From Helicobacter_D ganmani (GTDB taxonomy: Bacteria; Campylobacterota; Campylobacteria; Campylobacterales; Helicobacteraceae), in assembly GCF_965138225.1 (NCBI RefSeq), contig NZ_CBCSAX010000009.1: 64,000 nt of DNA, one strand, 5' to 3'. The notes under the pieces are model-generated. The model made no database searches, had not been told where the DNA came from, and worked only from the letters and a program-made list of their open reading frames with translations. This document shows positions 45,568-53,913 of the stretch, in pieces; within the stretch, counting starts at the first letter, position 1, and every line of letters begins with the position of its first letter. Position numbers and translations under genes: made by a program.

Positions 45568-47796
45568 ATGCAAATTTTAAGTATTATTATTCCTTATGGC
45601 TTAAGCACAGAGCGAGACTTTATCGCAAAAAGAGTAATCTACAAAGCAAAACATTTAAAAAGCGATGAAAAAGTGCAATATCTTTTTGTAGAGGGTTATT
45701 CCTCGTGCTCCTTGCAGGATTCTTTGGAGCTGAAAGACTTGATAGAATCGCAAGGGCATCGTTATTATAAAGACACTAGACAGCAAGAAAATGGGGCATT
45801 TTCTTTAGCTTCTTGTAGGAATTATGGAGCACGCTTCGTGCAAACTCCTACGATGATGGTGCTAGATGTGGATTATGTGTTTTTGGATTCTACTTTGGAC
45901 AAAATCCTAAAACTCATACAGACCAAAGGAATCGTAGAGAATCCTGCGAGTTTTCTCGTGCTTCCTTGTGCCTTTTTAAACGAGCTTGGCACGCAAAAGT
46001 TTATCAGTGGTGAGCTAAAAGAGGAGGAAATCCAATCTAGTATCGTATTTAACGACAAAACAACTCTTGACTTCCTCACGCCCACTTCAAGCTCTATCGT
46101 GCTAAACACCTATACTTTTTTGGAACTTGGAGGATATGGGGATTTTGTCGGATTTGGCTATGAGGATTTTGACTTTTTCTCTCGGCTTTTAAGACATTGT
46201 GCAACTTTTGAGATAATGCCCAAAGAGTTGAAATATTTTGCGCGAAATTGGAATCTAAAGGACTTCAGAGGATTCCGCGCTTGGTATGCTTTGGTAGGCT
46301 TAGAGGCAATGTTTTATGGAATCTCTCTTGTTCATCTCTACCACGAACGCCCCAATCAAAATGGTTATCTAAGCGCAAATGCAATCAATAAAAAGCGTTT
46401 TTTGAGCAATCTAAGTCGCAAGGCGGTATTAGACCCGCTTATTTCTGCAAAGGCAAAGGAGAAAGTCTGTATTTTGCATAATGAAAAAAGCTATACATTT
46501 AGGGCATTGCAAAAGCCTTGTATTTTCTTAGGAGAACCTATCGCCGCAGAGGAGCGAATGTTTTTTGATGAGGAGGAGTTTAACGCGCAAAGATTTTTAG
46601 ACTTTAAACAGAAGCATAATATTACTTGCTATCTCACTTTTAACCCTTATGCAAGGGATAAGATTCAAGGCATTTATCAGTTTATGCGCAAAAATCAAAT
46701 CCCTTTTTATGTTTTTGAGCGGGGAGCATTTCCTGATGCTTGGTTTTTTGATGATAGCGGGTTTTTGTGCGATTCTAACAATTACGATGAGAAGCTTTGG
46801 AATCACGAAATCACTTCTGCACAAAAGGATTCCACCTTGCAATACATTAAGGGACTTTTGGAATCTAATGTATTTTTGGAAGATAAAAATGATATTATCG
46901 CACAAGATGAGCTTAAAAGAACGCTTGGAATTCGGCACAAAAGAGTGATTTTCGTCCCCTTGCAAGTGGAATGCGACACAGCGATTCTGCATTTTTCGCC
47001 CTATTTTAGCTATGAGGAATTTTTAGAAACCCTAAACGAGCTTGCGGGGGAATATTTCAAAGAAAATGTTGTGTTTGTTTGCAAAAAGCACCCTTTGGGA
47101 GGTGATTTAGACAAGAAGCTTTATAAAAACTTAATTTTTGCGCCCGATAATTGCAATTTTCTCTCGCTTATTGATTTAAGCGAAATGTGCGTTTTGCTAA
47201 ACTCTGGCGTGGGAATGTATGCGATGATTGCCAAAAAGCCCGCGATTGTTTGTGCTAGAGCTTTCTATGCTTTTGATGGTTTGAATCTACAAGCACAATC
47301 CAAAGAGGAACTAAAGGCGCAGATTGATAGCGTTTTGCAAAATGGCTTTGAAGTGAATGAGGCAAAAATGCTTGCGTTTATCCGCTATTTGCGGGAGGAT
47401 TTTTATTCCTATCTTTTGGGAGAATCTGTGCTTTTGAAACGTCAAGATGGAAATCTCTTTAGGAGGACAACCGAATTTTATTTTTATCAAATGAATCTTG
47501 GAGGGCAGAAATTCTTGCAGGGCAAGCGGTTTGAGAGGCAAAATTACACTTTGGATTCCTTGTGTTATTTGCCCTTTGCCTATGAAATCAATCAAGACAA
47601 GAATTCGTTCTTGCAAAAGAAATCTAAAAGCGGGTTGTTTTTGGCTTTCTTATCTTGGCTGGAGGGCTTTAAGAGTTATCGAAAATTAAGAAAACTCTTG
47701 CGAGAGCCTAGAAACTTTTTCTTAGATTCCAAAAATCCTTTGTTTATCCCAATAAAAAAGCTTGTTTCTTTGTCGCATAGATTGCCACAACCCTAA
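45568..47796 (+). CDS. two-domain glycosyltransferase (GT2-like plus capsule-type GT-B)
   Basis: A 742-residue protein. The N-terminal GT-A domain has LSIIIPYGLSTERDFIAKR, MMVLDVDYVFLD with a DxD-like motif, and GFGYEDFDFFSRLLRH, the acceptor-site motif of chondroitin-type GT2 enzymes. From about residue 450 a second domain resembles capsule polysaccharide or KpsC-like transferases: IFVPLQVECDTAI, KKHPLGG and LLNSGVGMYAMIAKKPAIV. The C-terminal 80 residues are shared with a gene fragment at 59157-59432. Probably makes a repeating surface polysaccharide; inference. Confidence 0.7.
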   Translation: MQILSIIIPYGLSTERDFIAKRVIYKAKHLKSDEKVQYLFVEGYSSCSLQDSLELKDLIESQGHRYYKDTRQQENGAFSLASCRNYGARFVQTPTMMVLDVDYVFLDSTLDKILKLIQTKGIVENPASFLVLPCAFLNELGTQKFISGELKEEEIQSSIVFNDKTTLDFLTPTSSSIVLNTYTFLELGGYGDFVGFGYEDFDFFSRLLRHCATFEIMPKELKYFARNWNLKDFRGFRAWYALVGLEAMFYGISLVHLYHERPNQNGYLSANAINKKRFLSNLSRKAVLDPLISAKAKEKVCILHNEKSYTFRALQKPCIFLGEPIAAEERMFFDEEEFNAQRFLDFKQKHNITCYLTFNPYARDKIQGIYQFMRKNQIPFYVFERGAFPDAWFFDDSGFLCDSNNYDEKLWNHEITSAQKDSTLQYIKGLLESNVFLEDKNDIIAQDELKRTLGIRHKRVIFVPLQVECDTAILHFSPYFSYEEFLETLNELAGEYFKENVVFVCKKHPLGGDLDKKLYKNLIFAPDNCNFLSLIDLSEMCVLLNSGVGMYAMIAKKPAIVCARAFYAFDGLNLQAQSKEELKAQIDSVLQNGFEVNEAKMLAFIRYLREDFYSYLLGESVLLKRQDGNLFRRTTEFYFYQMNLGGQKFLQGKRFERQNYTLDSLCYLPFAYEINQDKNSFLQKKSKSGLFLAFLSWLEGFKSYRKLRKLLREPRNFFLDSKNPLFIPIKKLVSLSHRLPQP

Positions 47797-47836
47797 AAGG
47801 GCTTCGCAGTTAAAACTCTTTTTATGCCATTTCTGC

Positions 47837-47842
47837 TACAAT
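47837..47842 (+). promoter_or_regulatory. extended -10 element of rnpB
   Basis: TGCTACAAT (TG at 47834-47835, TACAAT at 47837-47842) lies seven bases before the inferred 5' end of RNase P RNA at about 47849, correct spacing for a transcription start. Confidence 0.65.
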
Positions 47843-47848
47843 CACGGC

Positions 47849-48171
47849 TAGGTGTAGCAAGTGGTTGCTCCAATCCAAAAAGAGAGGAAAGTCCGAGCTG
47901 CATTGGGATAGGATTCCATTTAAAGAATGGCTAGAGTAATCTAAGGGAAAGCGCAACAGAAAACAAACCGCCACAATCGTGGCAAGGGTGAAAAGGTGGG
48001 GTAAGAGCCTACCGAAAGTGTAGTAATACACTTTGACTTTGCAAGCCCAATCCGCAGCAAGAAAGGTATGGTTAGTATCCCAAATCTCTAAACCTTTTGC
48101 TAGAATTTTGCTGCAAGGCAAAATCCAGATAAATAGCCACATAAACAGAACTCGGCTTATCGCTACACCTA
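47849..48171 (+). ncRNA. rnpB: RNase P RNA (bacterial class A)
   Basis: The 5' end TAGGTGTAGC pairs with GCTACACCTA at 48162-48171 to form P1. Conserved blocks follow: GAGGAAAGTCCGAGCT (the universal GAGGAAAGUCC), AGGGAAAGCGCAACAGAAA, and GGTAAGAGCCTACCG and near the 3' end the ACAGAACTCGGCTTATCG block. Length is about 323 bases. It is the catalytic RNA that matures tRNA 5' ends. The gene overlaps no protein; the hypE frame extends into it on paper but its true start is at 48192. Confidence 0.95.
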
Positions 48172-48191
48172 AAACTAGGCAAAGGATTTTT

Positions 48192-49220
48192 ATGCGATAT
48201 TTACAAATTTCAGATTCTATTTTGCTAAGTCACGGAAGCGGTGGCGTAGAATCACAAAATCTTATTACAGAGCTTTTTTATCCCTTGTTAGAAGGCTGTG
48301 TAATGGGTGGAGGTGAAGACGCAGGGATTGGAAGTTTAAGCCAAAATACAGAAAAATTCGCCCTTAGTACCGATGGCTATGTCGTCTCGCCCTTGTTTTT
48401 TAATGGTGGAGATATTGGCAAACTCTGCGTATGTGGAAGCTGCAATGATGTCGCGATGATGGGCGCAAAGGCGCGTTATTTGAGCGCAAGTTTTATGATT
48501 GAAGAGGGATTCTTGATTGCGGATTTGAAACGCATTGTAGAATCTTTTGCAAACACCCTAAAACAAAGTGGTGCGAAGCTTCTCTCTGCGGATACAAAAG
48601 TGCTTCCCAAAGGCACTTTGGATAAACTTTTTATCACCACAACCGCACTAGGAGAGTTTCTATACCCCCATTTAAATTTAAGTGCATTTGGGATTCCGCA
48701 AGATTGCGCGATTCTAGTCAGTGGCAACATCGGCACACACGGAGCAGTGATTTACTCCAATCGTGAGGGAATCGGGCTACAAAGTGATTTACAGAGTGAT
48801 TGCTCCTTGCTTTATCCTGTTTTAGAACCGCTATTTCAGGCTAAGCTTAAGCTATATGCCCTGCGCGATGCGACAAGAGGCGGAATCGCAAGCGTGCTAA
48901 ACGAATGGGCAAACGCTTCAAAAATCGGCATAGAGATTGACGAGGCGCATTTGCCGATTCTCCCACAAGTGCGCGGAATCTGTGAATTATTGGGATTTGA
49001 AGCCTACAATCTAGCAAATGAGGGAATGTGCATGCTATGTGTTGCCAAAGAGGACGCGACAAAGGCTTTGGAGATTCTACATTCACAAGGCGCACCAAAT
49101 GCCGCAATCATCGGCTACACCACTTCAGAAAACGCGACAAAAGTTGTGCTAAAAACCCCCTTTAATGCAAGGAGATATTTAGACTATCCAAGCGGAGAAT
49201 TACTGCCTAGAATCTGCTAA
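48192..49220 (+). CDS. hypE: hydrogenase maturation protein HypE
   Basis: A 342-residue protein with LSHGSGGVESQNLI near the N-terminus, a GGGEDAGIG segment, STDGYVVSPLFFNGGDIGKL (AIR synthase fold), and the C-terminal PRIC, whose cysteine is carbamoylated and dehydrated to the thiocyanate that supplies CN to the NiFe centre. I start it at ATG 48192, not 48033, because the upstream part is RNase P RNA and the homologous N-terminus begins at MRYLQISDSILLSHG. HypB and HypC lie 2 kb away. Confidence 0.95.
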   Translation: MRYLQISDSILLSHGSGGVESQNLITELFYPLLEGCVMGGGEDAGIGSLSQNTEKFALSTDGYVVSPLFFNGGDIGKLCVCGSCNDVAMMGAKARYLSASFMIEEGFLIADLKRIVESFANTLKQSGAKLLSADTKVLPKGTLDKLFITTTALGEFLYPHLNLSAFGIPQDCAILVSGNIGTHGAVIYSNREGIGLQSDLQSDCSLLYPVLEPLFQAKLKLYALRDATRGGIASVLNEWANASKIGIEIDEAHLPILPQVRGICELLGFEAYNLANEGMCMLCVAKEDATKALEILHSQGAPNAAIIGYTTSENATKVVLKTPFNARRYLDYPSGELLPRIC

Positions 49221-49322
49221 GGGTTGCGGTAAATTGAGCCCTTGATGGCTTGCGATTCTACTACTACTTCCTTGCAAGGTTTTATTGGCTTTTTTTCCTT
49301 GAGAGAAAATTTAAAAAAATTT

Positions 49323-49378
49323 GTGGCAATCCATATTAAGATTTAAATTTTGCAAGATTATGGATTGCTTCGCTACAC
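49323..49378. repeat. 56-bp palindromic repeat, copy A
   Basis: GCAATCCATA (49326-49335) and TATGGATTGC (49359-49368) are perfect ten-base arms around a 23-base spacer. The stretch is nearly identical, in the same orientation, to 52498-52553. The rest of the gap from hypE to moeA (49221-49438) shows no gene. Confidence 0.8.
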
Positions 49379-49438
49379 TCATAATAACGAAAAATAAAAT
49401 ACAAAGACGCAAGCAAAGAGTGTGATGACGCAGTATTG

Positions 49439-50665
49439 TTATATAAGCAAAATCACTCGCACCATCTCTCCTACACTTTTTGCGCTATCTAAGACGCACA
49501 ACCCATTATATGCGGAATCTAGCGGACAAAAGTTATTTAAAATCGCGCTTTGAAAATCCTTTTTTCCCTCAAAATCTATTTTCCATTTACCCCCAACATT
49601 TCGCACATTACACACGCGAAATTCTAAGCGAGAATCGGTTTTACTAACATTTTCCTGCAATAAAATCTCCAAAGTAATAGGCACAAAATACCCCCCATTA
49701 AGACGCCAAAGAATCTCTTTGGCAAAAAGTTCAAAGGTTACTAAAGTAGAGTTTGGGAAGCCGGGCAAGCCAAAAAACTGCTTGCCTCCAAAATGTGCGT
49801 AAGAAATATGTTGTCCGGGCTTGATTTTGACACCTTTAAACACCATTTCATTCTCTCTTTCCTTGCAAATTGCTGCAATAAAATCATAATCTCCCACACT
49901 TGCCCCCCCGCTGCTTAGGATTAAATCACACTCACTAAGTGCTAGATTCACGCATTCCTCCACCTGCTCTTTTGTATCTTTTAAAATCGGATAAAGCTTT
50001 GGGATTCCACCATTTTCTAGCACTTTTGCAACAAGTAAATGTCCATTAGTATTGTAAATATTTGCTCCATTTTTAGCACTTTCCCCTAGCTCCAACAACT
50101 CATTTCCACTAACCAAAATCCCGACTTTCGCGCGTGTAAATACCTCTACAAAAACACAATTTAGGCTTGCCAAAAGCCCAATATGATTTGCATTGAGGCG
50201 CACTCCTTTGGAGATTAGCTTCTCACCTTTGCGATAATTTGCTCCTTTTTGACAAATGTATTGTCCAACTTTTGGTATCTCCAAAAGACGCAAAGTTTCG
50301 GATTCTACCTTTACCTGCTCTATAGGTGCTAAAATATCAGCATTTTGTGGAATTTCCGCTCCCGTAAAAGTCTTAATCGCAAAGGGTTGGTGGAGAGGCA
50401 GAACAGAATCCTGCGCATTCCCTGCTGGATTCTCCCCTAAGATTTTAAATTCTTGCGTTGCATTTTCTTGCAAAAATTTAGAATTTATTGCATATCCGTC
50501 CATATTGGAGCGTGCGGATTGCGGCATATCTTGTATTGCGACAACATCACGTGCCAAAATTCGCCCTAAAGCCTCATACAAAAAAACACGTTCCACGCCC
50601 AAAGCTCCAATCGTTTGGGATTCCAAAATCTCCCTTGCTTGTGCATAATCAATTTTAACTTTCAT
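49439..50665 (-). CDS. moeA: molybdopterin molybdenumtransferase MoeA
   Basis: A 408-residue enzyme inserting molybdate into adenylylated molybdopterin. Visible are RSNMDGYAINSKFL, FTGAEIPQNADILAPIEQV, SGNELLELGE, SSGGASVGDYDF (the MoCF motif) and FGLPGFPNSTLVTFELF. A seven-G stretch encodes the SGGAS loop, but it is a conserved motif, so I do not regard it as a contingency tract. Molybdenum enzymes such as formate dehydrogenase or nitrate reductase are implied in the genome. It follows ribA by 11 bp. Confidence 0.95.
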   Translation of the reverse strand: MKVKIDYAQAREILESQTIGALGVERVFLYEALGRILARDVVAIQDMPQSARSNMDGYAINSKFLQENATQEFKILGENPAGNAQDSVLPLHQPFAIKTFTGAEIPQNADILAPIEQVKVESETLRLLEIPKVGQYICQKGANYRKGEKLISKGVRLNANHIGLLASLNCVFVEVFTRAKVGILVSGNELLELGESAKNGANIYNTNGHLLVAKVLENGGIPKLYPILKDTKEQVEECVNLALSECDLILSSGGASVGDYDFIAAICKERENEMVFKGVKIKPGQHISYAHFGGKQFFGLPGFPNSTLVTFELFAKEILWRLNGGYFVPITLEILLQENVSKTDSRLEFRVCNVRNVGGKWKIDFEGKKDFQSAILNNFCPLDSAYNGLCVLDSAKSVGEMVRVILLI

Positions 50666-50676
50666 CTTTTTCCTTA

Positions 50677-51261
50677 TTAAAGCAAATGCCCCATTTTGGT
50701 TTTTTTCACTTCCAAATAATGTGCATTATGCGCATTGCATTCTACGATAATCGGCTCTCGCGTAAGCTTAATCATAGATTTAAATGCGCAAATCTTGGCT
50801 GGATTATTTGTCAGCAAGCGGATTTGACTTAAGTGATAATAATCAAAAATAAATCTTACTATCTCATAATCACGCTCGTCTTCTTGGAATCCCAAAGCAA
50901 GATTAGCTTCAATCGTATCTAAGCCACTATCTTGCAGAGCATACGCATTGACTTTATTAAAAAGCCCGATTCCACGCCCTTCTTGGCGCAAATAGATTAA
51001 GAATCCCCGCTCTTTTGCAATTCTTTTCAAAGCCATTTGCAACTCACCGCCACAATCACATTTAAGACTTGAAAACACATCTCCAGTTAAACATTCCGAA
51101 TGCACACGCACAAGGGGATTTTCTGGAATCTCTATCGTCCTTAGCACCAAATGTTCCAAGAGATAGGATTCGCCTTTAAAAAGCTTTTTTTCTCTAAAAG
51201 ATTGAATCATAAAATCCCCAAATTGCGTGGGAAGATTTGCCTGTTTTGAAATTTCTACCAT
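50677..51261 (-). CDS. ribA: GTP cyclohydrolase II
   Basis: A 194-residue enzyme opening GTP to 2,5-diamino-6-ribosylamino-4-pyrimidinone phosphate in riboflavin synthesis. The zinc ligands lie in ECLTGDVFSSLKCDCGGELQ, and LRQEGRGIGLFNKVNAYALQ is the family signature. It is the stand-alone form without a RibB part. Length is normal. Diverges from hypB. Confidence 0.96.
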   Translation of the reverse strand: MVEISKQANLPTQFGDFMIQSFREKKLFKGESYLLEHLVLRTIEIPENPLVRVHSECLTGDVFSSLKCDCGGELQMALKRIAKERGFLIYLRQEGRGIGLFNKVNAYALQDSGLDTIEANLALGFQEDERDYEIVRFIFDYYHLSQIRLLTNNPAKICAFKSMIKLTREPIIVECNAHNAHYLEVKKTKMGHLL

Positions 51262-51368
51262 TTGAATTCTCTTTAAAAAATTTTAATTAAACTCACAAAT
51301 ATAACGCATTTGTCGTCAAAAATGGTTTAAGATTCTGAAATTTAACTTTGTTATGGATAAATTTGGCT

Positions 51369-51374
51369 ACAATG
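51369..51374 (+). promoter_or_regulatory. -10 element of hypB-hypC
   Basis: TTGGCTACAATGCACC contains TGGCTACAAT, an extended -10-like site about 24 bp before ATG 51398. Its position inside the first codons of a possible ATG 51353 frame argues for the later start. Confidence 0.55.
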
Positions 51375-51397
51375 CACCAAAAATAAAAGGCTTGAAA

Positions 51398-52090
51398 ATG
51401 GAATCGCCAAAGAATTTCAAAAGCGTAGAAATAGGACAAAGGATTCTATCCAAAAACGACAAAGTCGCAATGGAATTGCGAAAAATCTATGCAAAAGAAA
51501 ATCTTTTTGTCCTCAACCTTATGAGCTCACCTGGTAGCGGAAAAACAACGCTTTTAGAAAATATTGCCAAAAACAAATTGCTAGAATTTAGCGTCATAGA
51601 GGGGGATTTGCAAACTAATCGTGATGCCGAGCGTCTCCAAGCCTATGGAGTCAATGCCCACCAAATCACCACAGGCGATGCGTGCCACTTAGAAGCGGCA
51701 ATGGTGCAGGAATCTTTAGAAAAATTACGCGCACAGGGGGAGTTCAAGGATTTTTTATTTATAGAAAATGTCGGCAATCTTGTTTGCCCAGCAAGCTACG
51801 ACTTAGGTGCAAATATGAATATCGTCTTGCTTTCCACTCCAGAGGGAGATGACAAAGTTTTAAAATATCCTACAATTTTCTTATGTGCTGACGCGGTAAT
51901 CCTTTCTAAAGCAGATTTGATAGAAGTATTTGATTTTAAAGTTGCACAAGTAGAAGAGGATTTAAAAAAGCTCAAAAAAGAGATTCCATTGTTTTTAATT
52001 TCCTCCAAAGATATAGAATCTCAACGCAAATTTTGCACATTTTTACAACAAAATAAGGAGAGAAATTATGTGTCTAGCCATACCTTCTAA
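51398..52090 (+). CDS. hypB: hydrogenase nickel incorporation protein HypB
   Basis: A 230-residue SIMIBI-class GTPase with LMSSPGSGKTTLLENIAK (P-loop), EGDLQTNRDAERLQ, GDACHLEAAMV (metal-binding) and VILSKADLIEV. In Helicobacter it delivers nickel to hydrogenase, and to urease where that is present. No histidine-rich N-terminal stretch is present. The ATG at 51398 has AAAAGG upstream and agrees with the promoter at 51369. The last bases overlap hypC by 23 bp. Confidence 0.95.
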   Translation: MESPKNFKSVEIGQRILSKNDKVAMELRKIYAKENLFVLNLMSSPGSGKTTLLENIAKNKLLEFSVIEGDLQTNRDAERLQAYGVNAHQITTGDACHLEAAMVQESLEKLRAQGEFKDFLFIENVGNLVCPASYDLGANMNIVLLSTPEGDDKVLKYPTIFLCADAVILSKADLIEVFDFKVAQVEEDLKKLKKEIPLFLISSKDIESQRKFCTFLQQNKERNYVSSHTF

Positions 52091-52331
52091 AGTCGTCGCA
52101 ATTGATACTATAAACAATATTGCGACGCTAGATACATTGGGTGTAACGCGTGAGGCAAGTTTGGATTTAATGAGCGAAGAAATCCATATCGGAGATTATG
52201 TGTTATTGCATATCGGCTATGTTATGGGTAAGATTGACAAAGAACAAGCCAAACTTTCATTAGAAACTTATACAGAAATCATTAAAACGCTTGAAGAAGA
52301 GGAAAAGGAACTCAAAGAATCTATGCGCTAG
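52068..52331 (+). CDS. hypC: hydrogenase maturation chaperone HypC
   Basis: An 87-residue protein beginning MCLAIPSKVVAI, the invariant HypC start with catalytic Cys2, followed by GDYVLLHIGYVMGKID. HypC carries the Fe(CN)2CO unit to the large subunit. It overlaps hypB. hypD, which normally follows in Helicobacter, is absent; the next 370 bp carry a hairpin and repeat B and then a chemoreceptor gene. Confidence 0.95.
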   Translation: MCLAIPSKVVAIDTINNIATLDTLGVTREASLDLMSEEIHIGDYVLLHIGYVMGKIDKEQAKLSLETYTEIIKTLEEEEKELKESMR

Positions 52332-52376
52332 TTTGCTGTATGAGATTCTAAGCCGCAACAATTCAGTGCATATTGG

Positions 52377-52394
52377 GATTCCATTTGTGGAATC
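52377..52394 (+). terminator. hairpin after hypC
   Basis: GATTCCA and TGGAATC form a seven-base stem with a four-base loop (tttg), 46 bp past hypC. No T run follows. Similar ATTCCA/TGGAAT hairpins occur near 2048 and 12630. Confidence 0.35.
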
Positions 52395-52497
52395 GCGGTA
52401 AAACATTTGCACTAGAAAAATTACCTGCAAACTAGTGTGAATAGTAGGCATAAATAAGATTGGATTTTTGTTCTTGAGAAAAAATTTAAAAATTTTC

Positions 52498-52553
52498 GTG
52501 GCAATCCATATTAAGATTTAAATTTTGCAAGATTATGGATTGCTTCGCTACAT
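52498..52553. repeat. 56-bp palindromic repeat, copy B
   Basis: GCAATCCATA (52501-52510) and TATGGATTGC (52534-52543) with the same spacer as copy A at 49323. The two copies flank moeA-ribA-hypB-hypC in the same orientation. The rest of the 52332-52700 gap shows no gene. Confidence 0.8.
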
Positions 52554-52700
52554 TCGTAATGCGAAAGGATAAGACGCAAGGACGAATCCCAAATCACACT
52601 TGCAATTTTCTATTGTGCTATTTGTGAGATTCTGCTTTGAAATTTACAAGTATAAAAAGAATCCCCTCTGCACTTTTTGTGTATTCAACAATCCTCTAAA

Positions 52701-53795
52701 CTATACCAAAGTGGCTAATTTTTCTTCACAAAGCCCATCTAAATATTTCACAACATCATCACTTGCCAATTCTGCAGCTTGGAAATATTTATAAATCTCC
52801 TCTAAGCAATCGTGTGCATTGCCGTGCTGTAACATTAGTGCGTGTCCTGCAATGATATTATCATGGACTCCTTGATGTGGCGGTTCAATTTTCGGATAAG
52901 TTGCATATTGTGAGAAGAGTTGTTTGCCTGTTCCTGTATCATACCATTTACCCAAACGGCAGTCGTGATGTCCTGCAAACTTCGCTTCCATATCCTCGTT
53001 GAAAATTGCTCTATACCCATTGATTTTGAAAAACAAGTGGTCTAACTTAATTAAACCAACAAAAGTAATTGTGAGAATTTTGTCTGTATCTACATAGATT
53101 TGTTCTGCAGACTGGTTGATGTGTTCCAATACTTCGTTTTGCGCGCCTAGTTGCTCCATTTCTTTAATAATTTCATCAGAGTTCGTTTGCACTTCAGAGA
53201 AATTTTGTTGAACAACTTGGATATTCATTTCAATTTCTTTGGTTGCTTTTTGCGTGCGTTCCGCGAGCTTGCGCACCTCATCAGCTACGACAGCAAATCC
53301 TCTTCCGTGTTCTCCTGCACGCGCTGCTTCAATAGCGGCATTGAGGGCAAGCAAATTGGTTTGATCTGAAATATCTGTAATTAATGCAATGACACTTGAA
53401 ATCGCAGTAAAGTCGTTTTGCACTTGGGTAACCATTGTATTAAATTCAGAAAGTTTTGCAGTCATATTAGACAAGCCTTCTGCCAAAATATTTTGAATCT
53501 CAACAGAATTTTTCTTATTGTCTGCTGCAATAGATTTTGCAGAACGCAATAAATCCACTGTTTTGGCAAAGTCATCTTGTAAAATTTTTAGATTTTTACC
53601 ACAACCATTTGCAAGTGCCAAAGTCATATTTTTAAAAGTCCCGCTTTTGTCATCTGTTTGTGCTTCTTCTGAAGATTCTTGAAGTTTTGCGTGTAATTCC
53701 TCGTTGTGTTCTTTTGCTTCTTGGAGTTTCGCTTTTAAAAGCTTATTCTCCTCCAAAACACGATGCAATTGTTCTTTGTATTGACTGCCAAACAT
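52701..53795 (-). CDS. second cytoplasmic CZB chemoreceptor
   Basis: A 364-residue paralogue of the receptor at 10458, with an N-terminal coiled coil, no membrane segment, the same signalling hairpin (DQTNLLALNAAIEAARAG) and a CZB domain with KLDHLFFKINGYRAI and GHHDCRLGKWYDTG. Sensory input is expected at the zinc site. The N-terminal parts differ, so the paralogues may sense different cues or cluster differently. GGAGAG precedes the ATG at 53795. Confidence 0.85.
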   Translation of the reverse strand: MFGSQYKEQLHRVLEENKLLKAKLQEAKEHNEELHAKLQESSEEAQTDDKSGTFKNMTLALANGCGKNLKILQDDFAKTVDLLRSAKSIAADNKKNSVEIQNILAEGLSNMTAKLSEFNTMVTQVQNDFTAISSVIALITDISDQTNLLALNAAIEAARAGEHGRGFAVVADEVRKLAERTQKATKEIEMNIQVVQQNFSEVQTNSDEIIKEMEQLGAQNEVLEHINQSAEQIYVDTDKILTITFVGLIKLDHLFFKINGYRAIFNEDMEAKFAGHHDCRLGKWYDTGTGKQLFSQYATYPKIEPPHQGVHDNIIAGHALMLQHGNAHDCLEEIYKYFQAAELASDDVVKYLDGLCEEKLATLV

Positions 53796-53913
53796 ATTCT
53801 CTCCTACCTTTTAAGTTGATTTTTCATTTTACGAAAATCTTTAGAAAAACCTTAAAGCTTTAATTAAAATTTTATAACTAATTAAATTAAAAAATTATAA
53901 AAAATATTAATCT

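Noticed and set aside
48033..48191. 53-codon N-terminal extension of hypE
   Set aside because: The bases are RNase P RNA, and HypE homologues start at MRYLQISDSILLSHG.
49902..49909. Seven-G run in moeA as a phase-variation tract
   Set aside because: It encodes the conserved SSGGASVGD loop, is short, and the gene is in frame.
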